DNA of 8,199 nucleotides from Candidatus Zipacnadia bacterium (GCA_029821455.1 JALGTI010000134.1:1-8199); one strand, 5' to 3'. Shown: positions 1-6,615, counted from the stretch's first letter. The notes: a model not told the origin generated them from the sequence alone. Made by a program: numbers and translations.

Positions 1-1232
1 GCCAGCGCCAGCCGCAAGTCGTCCTCCGATACTGTAAAGGTGACCACATTGACGTGTCCACCCTCGGCTACAAGCAGGGCAAAGGCGGCATCCAGCGGGT
101 CGGCGCCGGCCTGCGCCGCGATCTCAGGCAGCATCTTGCCCACAGCCCACTGGTTTTCATCGCTGGCCACCTCCACTACCATTATTTCATCCGGATACGC
201 CCCCAGCGGGCCCTCAGGCGTTTCACCTTGCTCGTAGGCCACTTGCTGCTCTCTGAGTCTCTCCCTGGCCTCTGGCTCCTTCAACCGCCAGAGGAAGGCC
301 TCCTGGCCGCCGTGCTGTATCCAGGCCGGAAACGAGCCGCTCAGATGGCGGCTGCCGGCTGTATAGGGATACGCATCGAAGGCGATGTCAATGCCCTCGT
401 CGCGTGCCGCTTCAATGGCCTCAAGCAGGCTTGGCATCAGCCCCCACACCGGTCGTCCCGAGGCTTTTAGGTGGTCAATCTGCAGGCGGAGTGGCCGGCC
501 CGCCTTATCGCTGGCATAGCGAGCAATCTCCACCATCTCTTGCAGGCTTTCGAGCACTGGTTCCTCACTGCGCATATGTACGCTCACGTGCCGCCCGTTC
601 TTCGCAGTGATGGTGGCTAGTGCATTCAGTTCCGCACGTTCGGCAAACGAGCCCAGCGGATACCACAGGCCGAAGGACAGACCTACGGCTCCCTGGTCAA
701 AGGCTGCCTGCAGGCCCTCTTCCATTGCGATAATTTCGTCTCCGGCCGCCGGCTCATTGTCGAAGCCAAGAATCAGCGCACGGATGGCCGAGTGTCCCAG
801 CATTGCGCCTACGTTCACCGAAGGGGCAGCTTGTGCCATCGTGTCAAGGAACTCGCCAGTTGTCTCCCAGGTCCACTGCACGTCGGCGGAGATGAAGGGG
901 CAGAGCTTGTTGAGCGCATCGTGGTCTCCGGCCAGCACCGGATGGGGGCTGAAGCCGCACTGCCCGATGATCTCGGTGGTGATGCCCTGTCTTATCTTGC
1001 TTTCGGCGCGGGGATTGACCAGCAGTGTGAGGTCCGAGTGACTGTGAACGTCAATGAAACCTGGGCAGACCACGAGGCCGGAGGCATCAATCTGCCGGCG
1101 CGCCGTGGCCGCGTGCAGGTCGCCTATCGCTACAATAGTGTTGCCGTTGACAGCCAGGCTTGTCCGCACCGGGGCAGCGCCTGAGCCGTCATACAGCGCG
1201 CCGCCGCTGATAAGAAGGTCGAAGTTTGCCAT
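1..1232 (-). CDS. N-acyl-D-amino-acid deacylase (D-aminoacylase family), 3' end cut by window
   Basis: A metal-dependent amidohydrolase predicted to hydrolyse N-acyl-D-amino acids (or a related N-acyl/cyclic amide) in the cytoplasm. About 410 codons are visible, read from the complement; the C-terminus lies beyond base 1. The N-terminus (MANFDLLISGGALYDGSG) is the small beta-domain typical of the family. Metal-site residues come in the expected order: HSHSD with His63 and His65, Cys92 in GQCGFS (the bridging Cys position of D-aminoacylases), His219 in VSVHMRSE and His254 in QIDHLKASG. DAYPYTAGS follows. The late GSDG aspartate motif of the family is not reached, consistent with truncation by the window only. 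The ATG at 1232 is the only sensible start: an in-frame TAG lies four codons upstream. No Shine-Dalgarno is visible. The family assignment is firm; the substrate is inferred, since D-hydantoinase-like or dipeptidase-like relatives share the fold. Confidence 0.9.
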   Translation of the reverse strand, partial: MANFDLLISGGALYDGSGAAPVRTSLAVNGNTIVAIGDLHAATARRQIDASGLVVCPGFIDVHSHSDLTLLVNPRAESKIRQGITTEIIGQCGFSPHPVLAGDHDALNKLCPFISADVQWTWETTGEFLDTMAQAAPSVNVGAMLGHSAIRALILGFDNEPAAGDEIIAMEEGLQAAFDQGAVGLSFGLWYPLGSFAERAELNALATITAKNGRHVSVHMRSEEPVLESLQEMVEIARYASDKAGRPLRLQIDHLKASGRPVWGLMPSLLEAIEAARDEGIDIAFDAYPYTAGSRHLSGSFPAWIQHGGQEAFLWRLKEPEARERLREQQVAYEQGETPEGPLGAYPDEIMVVEVASDENQWAVGKMLPEIAAQAGADPLDAAFALLVAEGGHVNVVTFTVSEDDLRLAL

Positions 1233-1266
1233 TGCAGGATACTAGTTCAACGCGACCTGCTCTCAA
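1233..1266 (-). promoter_or_regulatory. Putative sigma70-type promoter of the deacylase gene, leaderless
   Basis: Read on the minus strand, TTGAGA (1266-1261, 5/6 to the -35 consensus) and TAGTAT (1244-1239, 4/6 to the -10 consensus) are separated by 16 bp. Only 6 bases lie between the -10 and the ATG at 1232, so transcription would begin at or within a base or two of the start codon. No ribosome-binding site is present, which agrees with a leaderless message. This is inference from sequence only; the -10 also fits the TANNNT form seen at leaderless genes in some phyla. Confidence 0.45.
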
Positions 1267-1282
1267 CCCTGCAAACCCCTGC

Positions 1283-1328
1283 AAAAAGCCAAACGGCCAC
1301 AGGCTAGCCGTAGCTCTGCGGCCGTGGC
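1283..1328 (-). terminator. Rho-independent terminator of the secreted barrel-like gene
   Basis: On the minus strand, 17 bases after the stop codon of the gene ending at 1346, there is a long hairpin. GCC and ACGGCC pair with GGCCGT and GGC across a two-base bulge. A G-U pair, CAG/CTG with one bulged A, and GCTA/TAGC follow, closed by a four-base CGGC loop. That is about 17 pairs in total. The stem is followed directly by TTTTT (complement of 1287-1283). Position, stem strength and T-run all fit an intrinsic terminator. It would separate this gene from the deacylase gene downstream. Confidence 0.8.
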
Positions 1329-1345
1329 ACTGATGTCAGCCAGGA

Positions 1346-2134
1346 CTAACGACTGTAGGTTATGCAGCCGCCGATGACTGGGCGGTCGAGGTCTGAATAG
1401 CCAATGTATCCGATACCGTTCCAGCGGCTGTCGGAGGCACTGCGCCCCGCCAGACCGTAGGCCAATCCGGCATTGGTGTTGAGGCCGTCATATTCGATAA
1501 GCGCAGTAATGTGGTCACTGAGCCCATACGACATACCCCCGAACGGCCCGCTGTCGAAGCGGCCGCCACCCCAGCCAGCGGTGACGTAATAGGGCTGGTC
1601 AGGGCTCCCCGCCTTCCAGGTACTCGTGACATAGATAGACCGGGCACCATACGGTATGCCAAGCACCTTCTGCCGCTGATTGAGGATGTCGTTAACGCCG
1701 ATGGCCACCGCCGGCCGCTTGGCGGTCTCGGGCATTATCTGAAACTGGAAGTTGTAGGCCGCACACCAGTCGCTGCCGGTGAACATATCGGAGAAGTAGA
1801 TACCGTGGCCGGGTCTGCCAAAGCCGAGGCCGATGGTGGCCGTGCCGTTGACATCGGCCCCGGAGAAGCCGAACTCCAGACTGGAAGAGGTACTGCCCGA
1901 CCAGAAGCCAACGATGTAGTTGTCCGCGCAGGGCGTATAGGCCACGGGGATGTTCTGCTGCAGAGCGCCGTCGAAGCCAATGGCACCCTCTGGGGTCACC
2001 CCGAAGGCATTCCCCGGCAGAGTTGAGACGTGCCGGAACTGGTAGTAGAGGTCCCAATCGGTTGCGGCCTGGGCACAGGTGACGGTTACAGCTAGCGTCA
2101 CCAATACCATTGTCGTCAAGCTGATGCGCTGCAC
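1346..2134 (-). CDS. Secreted beta-rich protein, probable outer-membrane barrel (YjbH-like)
   Basis: A 262-residue protein of unknown function. Residues 1-23 form a signal peptide with a hydrophobic core (MVLVTLAVTV) and an AQA cleavage site. The mature part is rich in Gly, Tyr, Phe and Ser with alternating polar/apolar stretches, as in beta-barrels. The segment near residues 210-230 (HITALIEYDGLNTNAGLAYG) resembles the strand pattern of YjbH-type exopolysaccharide-associated outer-membrane proteins, hence the tentative call. Three cysteines are in the mature protein, one of them five residues before the end. The C-terminus (CITYSR) lacks the usual terminal aromatic of beta-barrel substrates. 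The start is a GTG placed 8 bases after a perfect AAGGAGGT. It is divergent from the metal-binding lipoprotein operon and ends at its own terminator. That it is a real, exported gene is well supported; the YjbH relation is moderate and the role is unknown. Confidence 0.75.
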   Translation of the reverse strand: MQRISLTTMVLVTLAVTVTCAQAATDWDLYYQFRHVSTLPGNAFGVTPEGAIGFDGALQQNIPVAYTPCADNYIVGFWSGSTSSSLEFGFSGADVNGTATIGLGFGRPGHGIYFSDMFTGSDWCAAYNFQFQIMPETAKRPAVAIGVNDILNQRQKVLGIPYGARSIYVTSTWKAGSPDQPYYVTAGWGGGRFDSGPFGGMSYGLSDHITALIEYDGLNTNAGLAYGLAGRSASDSRWNGIGYIGYSDLDRPVIGGCITYSR

Positions 2135-2142
2135 CCTTGCCT

Positions 2143-2150
2143 ACCTCCTT
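2143..2150 (-). promoter_or_regulatory. Strong ribosome-binding site fixing a GTG start
   Basis: The complement reads AAGGAGGT, fully complementary to the 16S rRNA tail, 8 bases before GTG at 2134-2132. It decides the start of the secreted barrel-like gene in favour of GTG, directly ahead of a good signal peptide. Confidence 0.85.
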
Positions 2151-2225
2151 TGCCAACCGATGCGGTGGCTGATCTTAGATACTCCTTTCGCCTTCGGCTG
2201 CCATTCTCCTGCCTGGCGTTGTAGG

Positions 2226-2231
2226 TATTAT
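2226..2231 (+). promoter_or_regulatory. Weak candidate -10 box for the four-gene operon
   Basis: TATTAT matches the -10 consensus at 5 of 6 positions and would start transcription near 2237-2239, giving a leader of about 45 bases. No acceptable -35 lies 16-18 bases upstream and there is no extended -10 TG, so an activator or another promoter may be needed. No clear Zur or other metalloregulator operator was recognised in the 148-base divergent region. Confidence 0.25.
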
Positions 2232-2236
2232 TGCTC

Positions 2237-2264
2237 AGGTCCGGGCAGGTTTCCAGCCCGGCCT
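2237..2264 (+). other. Hairpin in the leader of the metal-binding lipoprotein gene
   Basis: CCGGGC (2241-2246) pairs perfectly with GCCCGG (2256-2261) across a nine-base loop. The stem extends by AGG/CCT with one bulged T, giving nine pairs. It ends 18 bases before the ATG at 2283. No T-run follows, so it is not an intrinsic terminator. It could stabilise the 5' end or affect ribosome access; a role is inference only. Confidence 0.4.
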
Positions 2265-2282
2265 CAGCGAAGTTAGGGTCAA

Positions 2283-3233
2283 ATGCGATCAGCTTCAGCT
2301 TTCACGACTACGCTTATGGCGTTGGTCATCTGCGCGAGTCTGAGCGGTTGTGGCCCCCGAGGTCGCCCCCAGGCCGTAGATCGCCGTGCTACCCTGATTG
2401 CGGTGGCGACGATCTATCCGCTCTATGATTGGCTGCGGGTGCTTGGCGGGGACGAGGTTGAGGCCCATTGTCTGCTGCGACCCGGGGACAGCCCCCACAC
2501 CTATGCACCCCAGCCGCAGGACGCCCAGATCCTGGGGCGGGCAGCCTTGCTGGTGATGGTCGGCAAAGGCCTTGAGCCCTGGGCCGAAAAGCTGGGCACA
2601 TCAGTGGCTGGTCTGCGCATCATCAAGCTGGGTGAGGGTATCGGCGCTCTAGGCGACGACGAGTATGAGAGGCACGAAGGTGATATTGACCAACGCGCCG
2701 GACATGATCACCCCGAAGGCAACCCCCATGTGTGGCTGAGTCCCCGGCTGGCGATAATGATGGTTGAGCGCCTGGCAGAGGCGCTTAGCAAGGCGGACCC
2801 TGCTAATGCTGATGCCTACTACAGCCGCAGTGAAGCCTATATCAGGGAGCTTGCCGCCCTCGAGGACGAGATGAAGGCCCGACTGGCGCTCTACCGGGGT
2901 CGAAGGGTGGTCACCTGCCACGCCGCCTTCGACTATCTACTGGATGATGTAGGTCTGGCGCTGCAGGCCTCCATCCAGCCGTATCCGGGTAAGGAGCCGT
3001 CGGCCCGCTATCTGGAAGCCCTTGTGACCTGGATGCGCGAGCATAATGTCAAGACCGTCTTCGCTGAGCCGCAGCTCTCACCCAAGGCGGCCAATGTCAT
3101 TGCGTCTGAAGTCGGTGGCAAAGTCGTGATTCTCGACCCCCTGGGCGATCCGGCCGATCCCGGCAGGGATAGCTACTTGAAGATGATGCGTTATAATACT
3201 GAGCAGTTGGCCTATGGCCTTGGAGGTGAATAG
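2283..3233 (+). CDS. Zinc/manganese ABC transporter substrate-binding lipoprotein (ZnuA/TroA family)
   Basis: A 316-residue cluster A-I metal-binding protein expected to capture Zn2+ (or Mn2+) outside the inner membrane. A lipoprotein signal peptide ends in the lipobox LSGC with Cys23. The metal ligands of the family are in place: His72 in SPHTYAPQP, His149 in NPHVWLSP, His213 in TCHAAFDYL and Asp285 in ILDPLG. Having His at the third position, where Mn-specific PsaA-type proteins carry Glu, and a short His/Asp loop before His149 (residues 131-143: HEGDIDQRAGHDH) both favour zinc. Length is normal. The start is ATG with only a weak AGGG 4 bases away. The stop codon TAG is directly followed by the ATG of the aldolase gene. 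No permease or ATPase gene is adjacent on either side in this window, which is odd, because znu/tro/psa systems usually sit together. The family is certain; the metal is inferred. Confidence 0.93.
   Translation: MRSASAFTTTLMALVICASLSGCGPRGRPQAVDRRATLIAVATIYPLYDWLRVLGGDEVEAHCLLRPGDSPHTYAPQPQDAQILGRAALLVMVGKGLEPWAEKLGTSVAGLRIIKLGEGIGALGDDEYERHEGDIDQRAGHDHPEGNPHVWLSPRLAIMMVERLAEALSKADPANADAYYSRSEAYIRELAALEDEMKARLALYRGRRVVTCHAAFDYLLDDVGLALQASIQPYPGKEPSARYLEALVTWMREHNVKTVFAEPQLSPKAANVIASEVGGKVVILDPLGDPADPGRDSYLKMMRYNTEQLAYGLGGE
3222..3227 (+). promoter_or_regulatory. Ribosome-binding site of the aldolase gene inside the lipoprotein gene
   Basis: GGAGGT lies in the last codons of the lipoprotein gene, 6 bases before the ATG at 3234. 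The upstream TAG immediately precedes that ATG, so translation of the two genes is probably coupled. Confidence 0.75.
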
Positions 3234-4013
3234 ATGCTGGCTAAAGCAAGCGATGTTCTGAATCAACTGGTCGCAATGTCCTGTCGCCTGGGGGAGCCTC
3301 AGCGGGAGTTCGTCATTCTCGGTGAGGGCAACACCTCTGCGCGAGTTGATGACGAGACCTTCTGGGTCAAGGCCAGCGGCGTGCAGCTTGATGGCATTGC
3401 CGCTGACGGCTTTGTTAGGGTGAGGTTTGAGCCAGTGCTGGCACTGCTGGAGGCCGAAGATGTCAGCGATGATGATGTTGGGCGCACGCTGGCGGAGGCC
3501 GCTGTCGGCGAGAACAACGCCCGCCCCTCGGTGGAGACCTTTATGCACGCAGTGCTGTTGAAGCAACTGGAGGACCTCCAGTTTATTGGCCATACCCATC
3601 CAGTTCATCTAAACGCGATCCTCTGCTCTCGGCAAGCCGAGGAGATCGTCCAGCATCGCTTATTCCCTGATGAGGTGGTTTGCTGTGGTGTCGCCCCTTG
3701 CTGGATACCGTTCACAGACCCCGGTGTCAAACTGGCCCGCCGCATCCGCCAGGGGGTTGCGGACTATATCCAGACTCACGGTGCGAGGCCGCGGGCGATC
3801 CTGATGCAGAATCACGGGCTGATTGCCCTGGGGGCCACGCCGGCTGAGGTGGAGAGCATCACTGCGATGTGGGTAAAGGTAGCCAAGGTGACAGCGGGTA
3901 CTTTCCACTTCGGCGGGCCGCGCTATCTTACGCCTGAACAGGTCAGCGCGTTGGCTGCGAGGGAGGATTCGAAGTACCGTCGAAGCATCATCAGCGGAGA
4001 TGGGCAGGAGTGA
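3234..4013 (+). CDS. Class II aldolase/adducin family, zinc-dependent sugar-phosphate aldolase
   Basis: A 259-residue cytoplasmic enzyme of the FucA/RhaD/AraD fold. It is expected to cleave a ketose 1-phosphate to dihydroxyacetone phosphate and an aldehyde, or to epimerise or decarboxylate a related sugar acid. The substrate loop GEGNTS (30-35), KASG (46-49), the catalytic-acid region RPSVETFMHA with Glu101, the zinc ligands His120 and His122 in GHTHP, and the third ligand His194 in QNHGLIALG are all intact. RPSVET and QNHGL resemble the aldolase half of bifunctional RhaE/RhaW-type aldolase/short-chain dehydrogenase proteins. Here a separate short-chain dehydrogenase sits two genes downstream. 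The gene abuts the metal-binding lipoprotein gene and is followed 7 bases later by the preferred dehydrogenase start. The fold and metal site are certain; the substrate cannot be read from sequence, and an epimerase-like activity is a real alternative. Confidence 0.9.
   Translation: MLAKASDVLNQLVAMSCRLGEPQREFVILGEGNTSARVDDETFWVKASGVQLDGIAADGFVRVRFEPVLALLEAEDVSDDDVGRTLAEAAVGENNARPSVETFMHAVLLKQLEDLQFIGHTHPVHLNAILCSRQAEEIVQHRLFPDEVVCCGVAPCWIPFTDPGVKLARRIRQGVADYIQTHGARPRAILMQNHGLIALGATPAEVESITAMWVKVAKVTAGTFHFGGPRYLTPEQVSALAAREDSKYRRSIISGDGQE
4006..4010 (+). promoter_or_regulatory. Ribosome-binding site deciding the dehydrogenase start
   Basis: AGGAG lies 10 bases before ATG 4021 and overlaps the end of the aldolase gene. 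The alternative ATG at 4000 has a GGAG directly touching it, with no spacer, so 4021 is the better start. Confidence 0.6.
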
Positions 4014-4020
4014 TCTGAAG

Positions 4021-5748
4021 ATGTTAGGGCCCAAGCAAGAGCGCGCTATTCCCGAACGGCAGCTTGCCTGGACGCTGTATGGCAAAGGCCTGGAGAACAT
4101 GGGCAAGGCGGGTAAGCCCGTGGAGTGGCCTGTGCCCAAACCGGCTGCCAATCAACTGCTGGCCCGCGTAGATGCGGCTGGCTTGTGCTTCAGTGATGTC
4201 AAGATCATCCGCCTGGGCAACGAACACCCGCGCATTCTGGGACGCGATCTGCAAACCGAACCAAGCATCCTCGGTCATGAGGCATCCCTGACTATCGTCG
4301 AGGTGGGGAAGGAGTTGAGGGGGCAGTTCCAGGTCGGCGACCGCTTCGTGGTTCAGGCTGATATTTACTACCAGGGCAAGAACCTGGCCTTTGGTTACCT
4401 GTTACCCGGTGCGCTGGAGCAGTATGTCCTGCTGGGCGACGAAATCCTGCGCGGTGATGATGGGGTGTATTTGGTGCCGGTGAAACAGGGCACTGGCTAT
4501 TCCGAGGCAGCACTGGCTGAACCGTGGGCCTGCGTGCTGTGCGCGTACCGTCAGCATCCGCGTACTAGCATCGCCCCCGGTGGGGTGGTGTGGGTGATTG
4601 GTCGGCCCGGCTGTGAGCAGAAGGGCTATCACGCAGGTGCCTTTGCCTACACTTCTGCTGTGCCTCGCAGAATTCTGTGCACCGACGTGCCCGAGACCTA
4701 TCTTGCTGCCCTCAAGGGCCTGGCATTGTTCGCGGCAATCAAGGTGGAGCAGACCGCTCCGCTGGCCGAGCTGGATGTGGCCGCGCTGGCCGGTGAGCGA
4801 GGTATTGATGATATCTTCATCCTCAACGCCGATGCTGAGGCGATAGAGAAGGCGGCTCCGGCCCTGGCCAAGTGGGGCATCCTCAACATTGTGACCGACC
4901 AGCCGCTGGCGCGCAAGGCCAGCATTGACCTGGGCAGCATCCACTATGCCTATCACGCTTATGTCGGCTGCAAGGGGCCGGATGTCTCCCTGGGCTACGT
5001 GCAGAAGCGCAAGCCGGCGCTGGTGGATGGCGGGAAGTGCTGGATGCTTGGTGGGGCTGGGCCGATGGGACAGATGCACGTTCAGTTGGCCATCGAGCGC
5101 GCGGGAGGGCCGCGCCTGGTGGTGGTCAGCGACATTGATAACGAGCGCCTGGACACGATCCCGACAAGGTTTGCTGCCGCTGCTAAGCGTTATGGCAAGC
5201 AACTTGTCTGCCTCAACCCCAAGGAACTGGGTGAGGAAGCATTCGACGCCAAACTGCGCGAGCTTGCGCCCCAGGGCTTTGATGACATTGTGGTTTTCGT
5301 GCCGGCCGCTTCGGTGGTCGAACAAGCCAGCGAATACCTGGCCGATAGCGGGATGATTAACCTCTTCGCCGGCATCCCGCGCGGGACCAACGCGGAACTG
5401 GATATGGGCGCCATCGCCCTGCGCGGCATCCGCTACACGGGCACCAGCGGCTCCAGCATTGACGACCTGCGCACCGCCATTGCGATGACCGAGCGCGGGG
5501 AGCTTTCGCCCAACCGGTCGGTGGCGGCCATCGGCGGCCTGGCGGCGGCGCGCGATGGCATGCAGACGGTGATGGAGGGCACGTTCCCGGGCAAAGTTGT
5601 CATCTATCCGCAGATCGTTGACCTTGAGCTGACGGCCCTGCCCGACCTGGCTGACAAGCTGCCCGAGGTCGCCGCCTATCTGGACCCCGATGGTGCGTGG
5701 ACCAAGGAGGCCGAGGCAGCATTGCTCAGAAAGTTCGCAGCGCGATAG
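4021..5748 (+). CDS. Zinc-type alcohol/polyol dehydrogenase, L-sorbose-1-phosphate-reductase-like, with duplicated Rossmann domain
   Basis: A 575-residue medium-chain dehydrogenase, about 160 residues longer than the usual 350-410. The GroES-like catalytic half holds the zinc ligands Cys56 (GLCFSD), His86 and Glu87 (LGHE) and Glu167 (AEPWAC), as in sorbitol dehydrogenase-like enzymes; the four-Cys structural zinc loop is missing. Two nucleotide-binding units follow. The first (about 187-324) has a degraded glycine motif, GRPG. The second (about 337-483) has a proper GGAGPMG, with Asp371 at the end of strand 2 suggesting NAD(H). The units align without gaps over 260-316 and 418-474 with about 18 of 57 identities. 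GTSGSS (474-479) resembles sorbose-phosphate reductases. Neighbours are a class II aldolase and a SrlD-like dehydrogenase, recalling the sorD/sorE pairing of sorbose operons. Oxidoreductase family is certain; the sorbose-1-phosphate relation is moderate. ATG 4000 (seven residues longer) is possible. Confidence 0.9.
   Translation: MLGPKQERAIPERQLAWTLYGKGLENMGKAGKPVEWPVPKPAANQLLARVDAAGLCFSDVKIIRLGNEHPRILGRDLQTEPSILGHEASLTIVEVGKELRGQFQVGDRFVVQADIYYQGKNLAFGYLLPGALEQYVLLGDEILRGDDGVYLVPVKQGTGYSEAALAEPWACVLCAYRQHPRTSIAPGGVVWVIGRPGCEQKGYHAGAFAYTSAVPRRILCTDVPETYLAALKGLALFAAIKVEQTAPLAELDVAALAGERGIDDIFILNADAEAIEKAAPALAKWGILNIVTDQPLARKASIDLGSIHYAYHAYVGCKGPDVSLGYVQKRKPALVDGGKCWMLGGAGPMGQMHVQLAIERAGGPRLVVVSDIDNERLDTIPTRFAAAAKRYGKQLVCLNPKELGEEAFDAKLRELAPQGFDDIVVFVPAASVVEQASEYLADSGMINLFAGIPRGTNAELDMGAIALRGIRYTGTSGSSIDDLRTAIAMTERGELSPNRSVAAIGGLAAARDGMQTVMEGTFPGKVVIYPQIVDLELTALPDLADKLPEVAAYLDPDGAWTKEAEAALLRKFAAR
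4579..5469 (+). repeat. Protein-level tandem duplication of the nucleotide-binding domain
   Basis: Codons 187-324 (4579-4992) and 337-483 (5029-5469) of the dehydrogenase encode two related Rossmann units. Anchors keep a constant spacing of 158 residues: RGIDD/QGFDD, KWGILN/DSGMIN, ASIDLGSI/AELDMGAI and YVG/YTG. The glycine motif and strand-2 aspartate pair at an offset of 149-150, so the second copy has an 8-9 residue insertion between those and the later anchors. The DNA itself is not obviously repeated, so the duplication is old. Confidence 0.75.
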
Positions 5749-5773
5749 CAGGCTGCTGATCGCATACCCGACC

Positions 5774-5778
5774 GGAGG
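5774..5778 (+). promoter_or_regulatory. Ribosome-binding site fixing the start of the short-chain dehydrogenase
   Basis: GGAGG is placed 6 bases before ATG 5785. It rules out the in-frame TTG at 5779, which would touch this site. Confidence 0.8.
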
Positions 5779-5784
5779 TTGTGT

Positions 5785-6603
5785 ATGTCCCGCGTCTATC
5801 CGCCCAAGGAAGATCATGGAACGCTACAGGATAAAGTCGCGCTCGTGACCGGCGCCGCCCAGGGCCTGGGTGAGGCCATCGCTGCTGCTCTGGCCAATGA
5901 GGGTTGCGATGTTATCGTCGCGGACATCAATGCCGAGGGCGCTAACGAAGTTGCGGAGCGGCTCACCGTTATGTATGAACGCCGTACAATCGGCGTGCGG
6001 ATGGACGTAACCGATGAGGCAAGTGTTGCGACCGCCTTTGATCTATGCCAGCAGGAGTTCGGCAGGCTGGACATCTGCGTCAGCAATGCCGGCGTCCTCA
6101 TCTCCGGTCCTATCGAGGACTTCGAGGTGGGTAACTGGCGGCAGGTCGTGGATGTGAACCTGGTTGGTTATATGATCGTGGCAAAGCACGCAGCGCGGCT
6201 GATGATCCCGCAGCGGTCGGGTGTTATCATCCAGATCAACTCGAAGTCCGGCAAGCGGGGCAGCTCCAAGAACAGCGCATACGCCGCCAGCAAGTTCGGC
6301 GGCATTGGCCTGACTCAGAGCCTGGCGCTGGAACTGGCGGAGCGCAACATCCGCGTCAACGCCATCTGCCCGGGCAATCTGCTGGATTCACCGTTGTGGG
6401 TGGACAGCCTCTATGCCCAGTACGCCGCGCGCTGGGGCATCAGCGAGGAAGAGGTGCGGCAGAGGTACATTGACCAGGTGCCGCTGAAGCGCGGCTGCAC
6501 CTATGACGATGTCATCGGCGTGCTGCTGTTCCTGTGTTCAGATGCGGCCAGCTATATCACCGGCCAGGCCCTCAATGTCACTGGCGGCCAGGTGATGGAC
6601 TGA
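5785..6603 (+). CDS. srlD: Sorbitol-6-phosphate 2-dehydrogenase-like short-chain dehydrogenase
   Basis: A 272-residue classical SDR expected to interconvert a hexitol phosphate and a ketose phosphate (D-sorbitol 6-phosphate and fructose 6-phosphate in the enterobacterial SrlD/SorD) using NAD(H). The cofactor motif TGAAQGLG is at 22-29, the NAD-selecting Asp47 at the end of strand 2, and NAG at 101-103. The catalytic set is Asn125, Ser153, Tyr166 and Lys170. Several stretches are near-diagnostic for SrlD: IQINSKSGK, KFGGIGLTQSLALELAE, QVPLKRGC and the terminal NVTGGQVM. The N-terminus has an extra 10-15 polar residues before the first strand. It lies 36 bases after the dehydrogenase gene and is the last gene of the operon; a convergent gene ends 12 bases further on. 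Subfamily membership is strong; the exact hexitol could differ, because no phosphotransferase system or kinase is present here. Confidence 0.88.
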   Translation: MSRVYPPKEDHGTLQDKVALVTGAAQGLGEAIAAALANEGCDVIVADINAEGANEVAERLTVMYERRTIGVRMDVTDEASVATAFDLCQQEFGRLDICVSNAGVLISGPIEDFEVGNWRQVVDVNLVGYMIVAKHAARLMIPQRSGVIIQINSKSGKRGSSKNSAYAASKFGGIGLTQSLALELAERNIRVNAICPGNLLDSPLWVDSLYAQYAARWGISEEEVRQRYIDQVPLKRGCTYDDVIGVLLFLCSDAASYITGQALNVTGGQVMD

Positions 6604-6615
6604 CTTCGAGCGGGC

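Noticed and set aside
40..1245. Several plus-strand open frames across the first 1.2 kb.
   Set aside because: They have no family motifs. The complement carries one continuous D-aminoacylase frame with all expected metal ligands.
2150..2181. A TTGCCA / TAGATA pair as a plus-strand promoter upstream of the lipoprotein gene.
   Set aside because: The spacer is about 20 bases, too long for a standard promoter, and the -10 match is poor.
5779..5784. TTG at 5779 as start of the short-chain dehydrogenase.
   Set aside because: It directly touches GGAGG with no spacer, whereas ATG 5785 has ideal spacing.
4402..5817. A long open minus-strand frame of about 471 codons opposite the dehydrogenase gene.
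   Set aside because: It shows no recognisable motif and lies wholly against a gene with intact zinc and cofactor motifs. GC-rich coding DNA often leaves such antisense frames open.
6604..6615. A bidirectional terminator between the two convergent genes.
   Set aside because: Only 12 bases separate them and no stem with a T-run was found there or just beyond.
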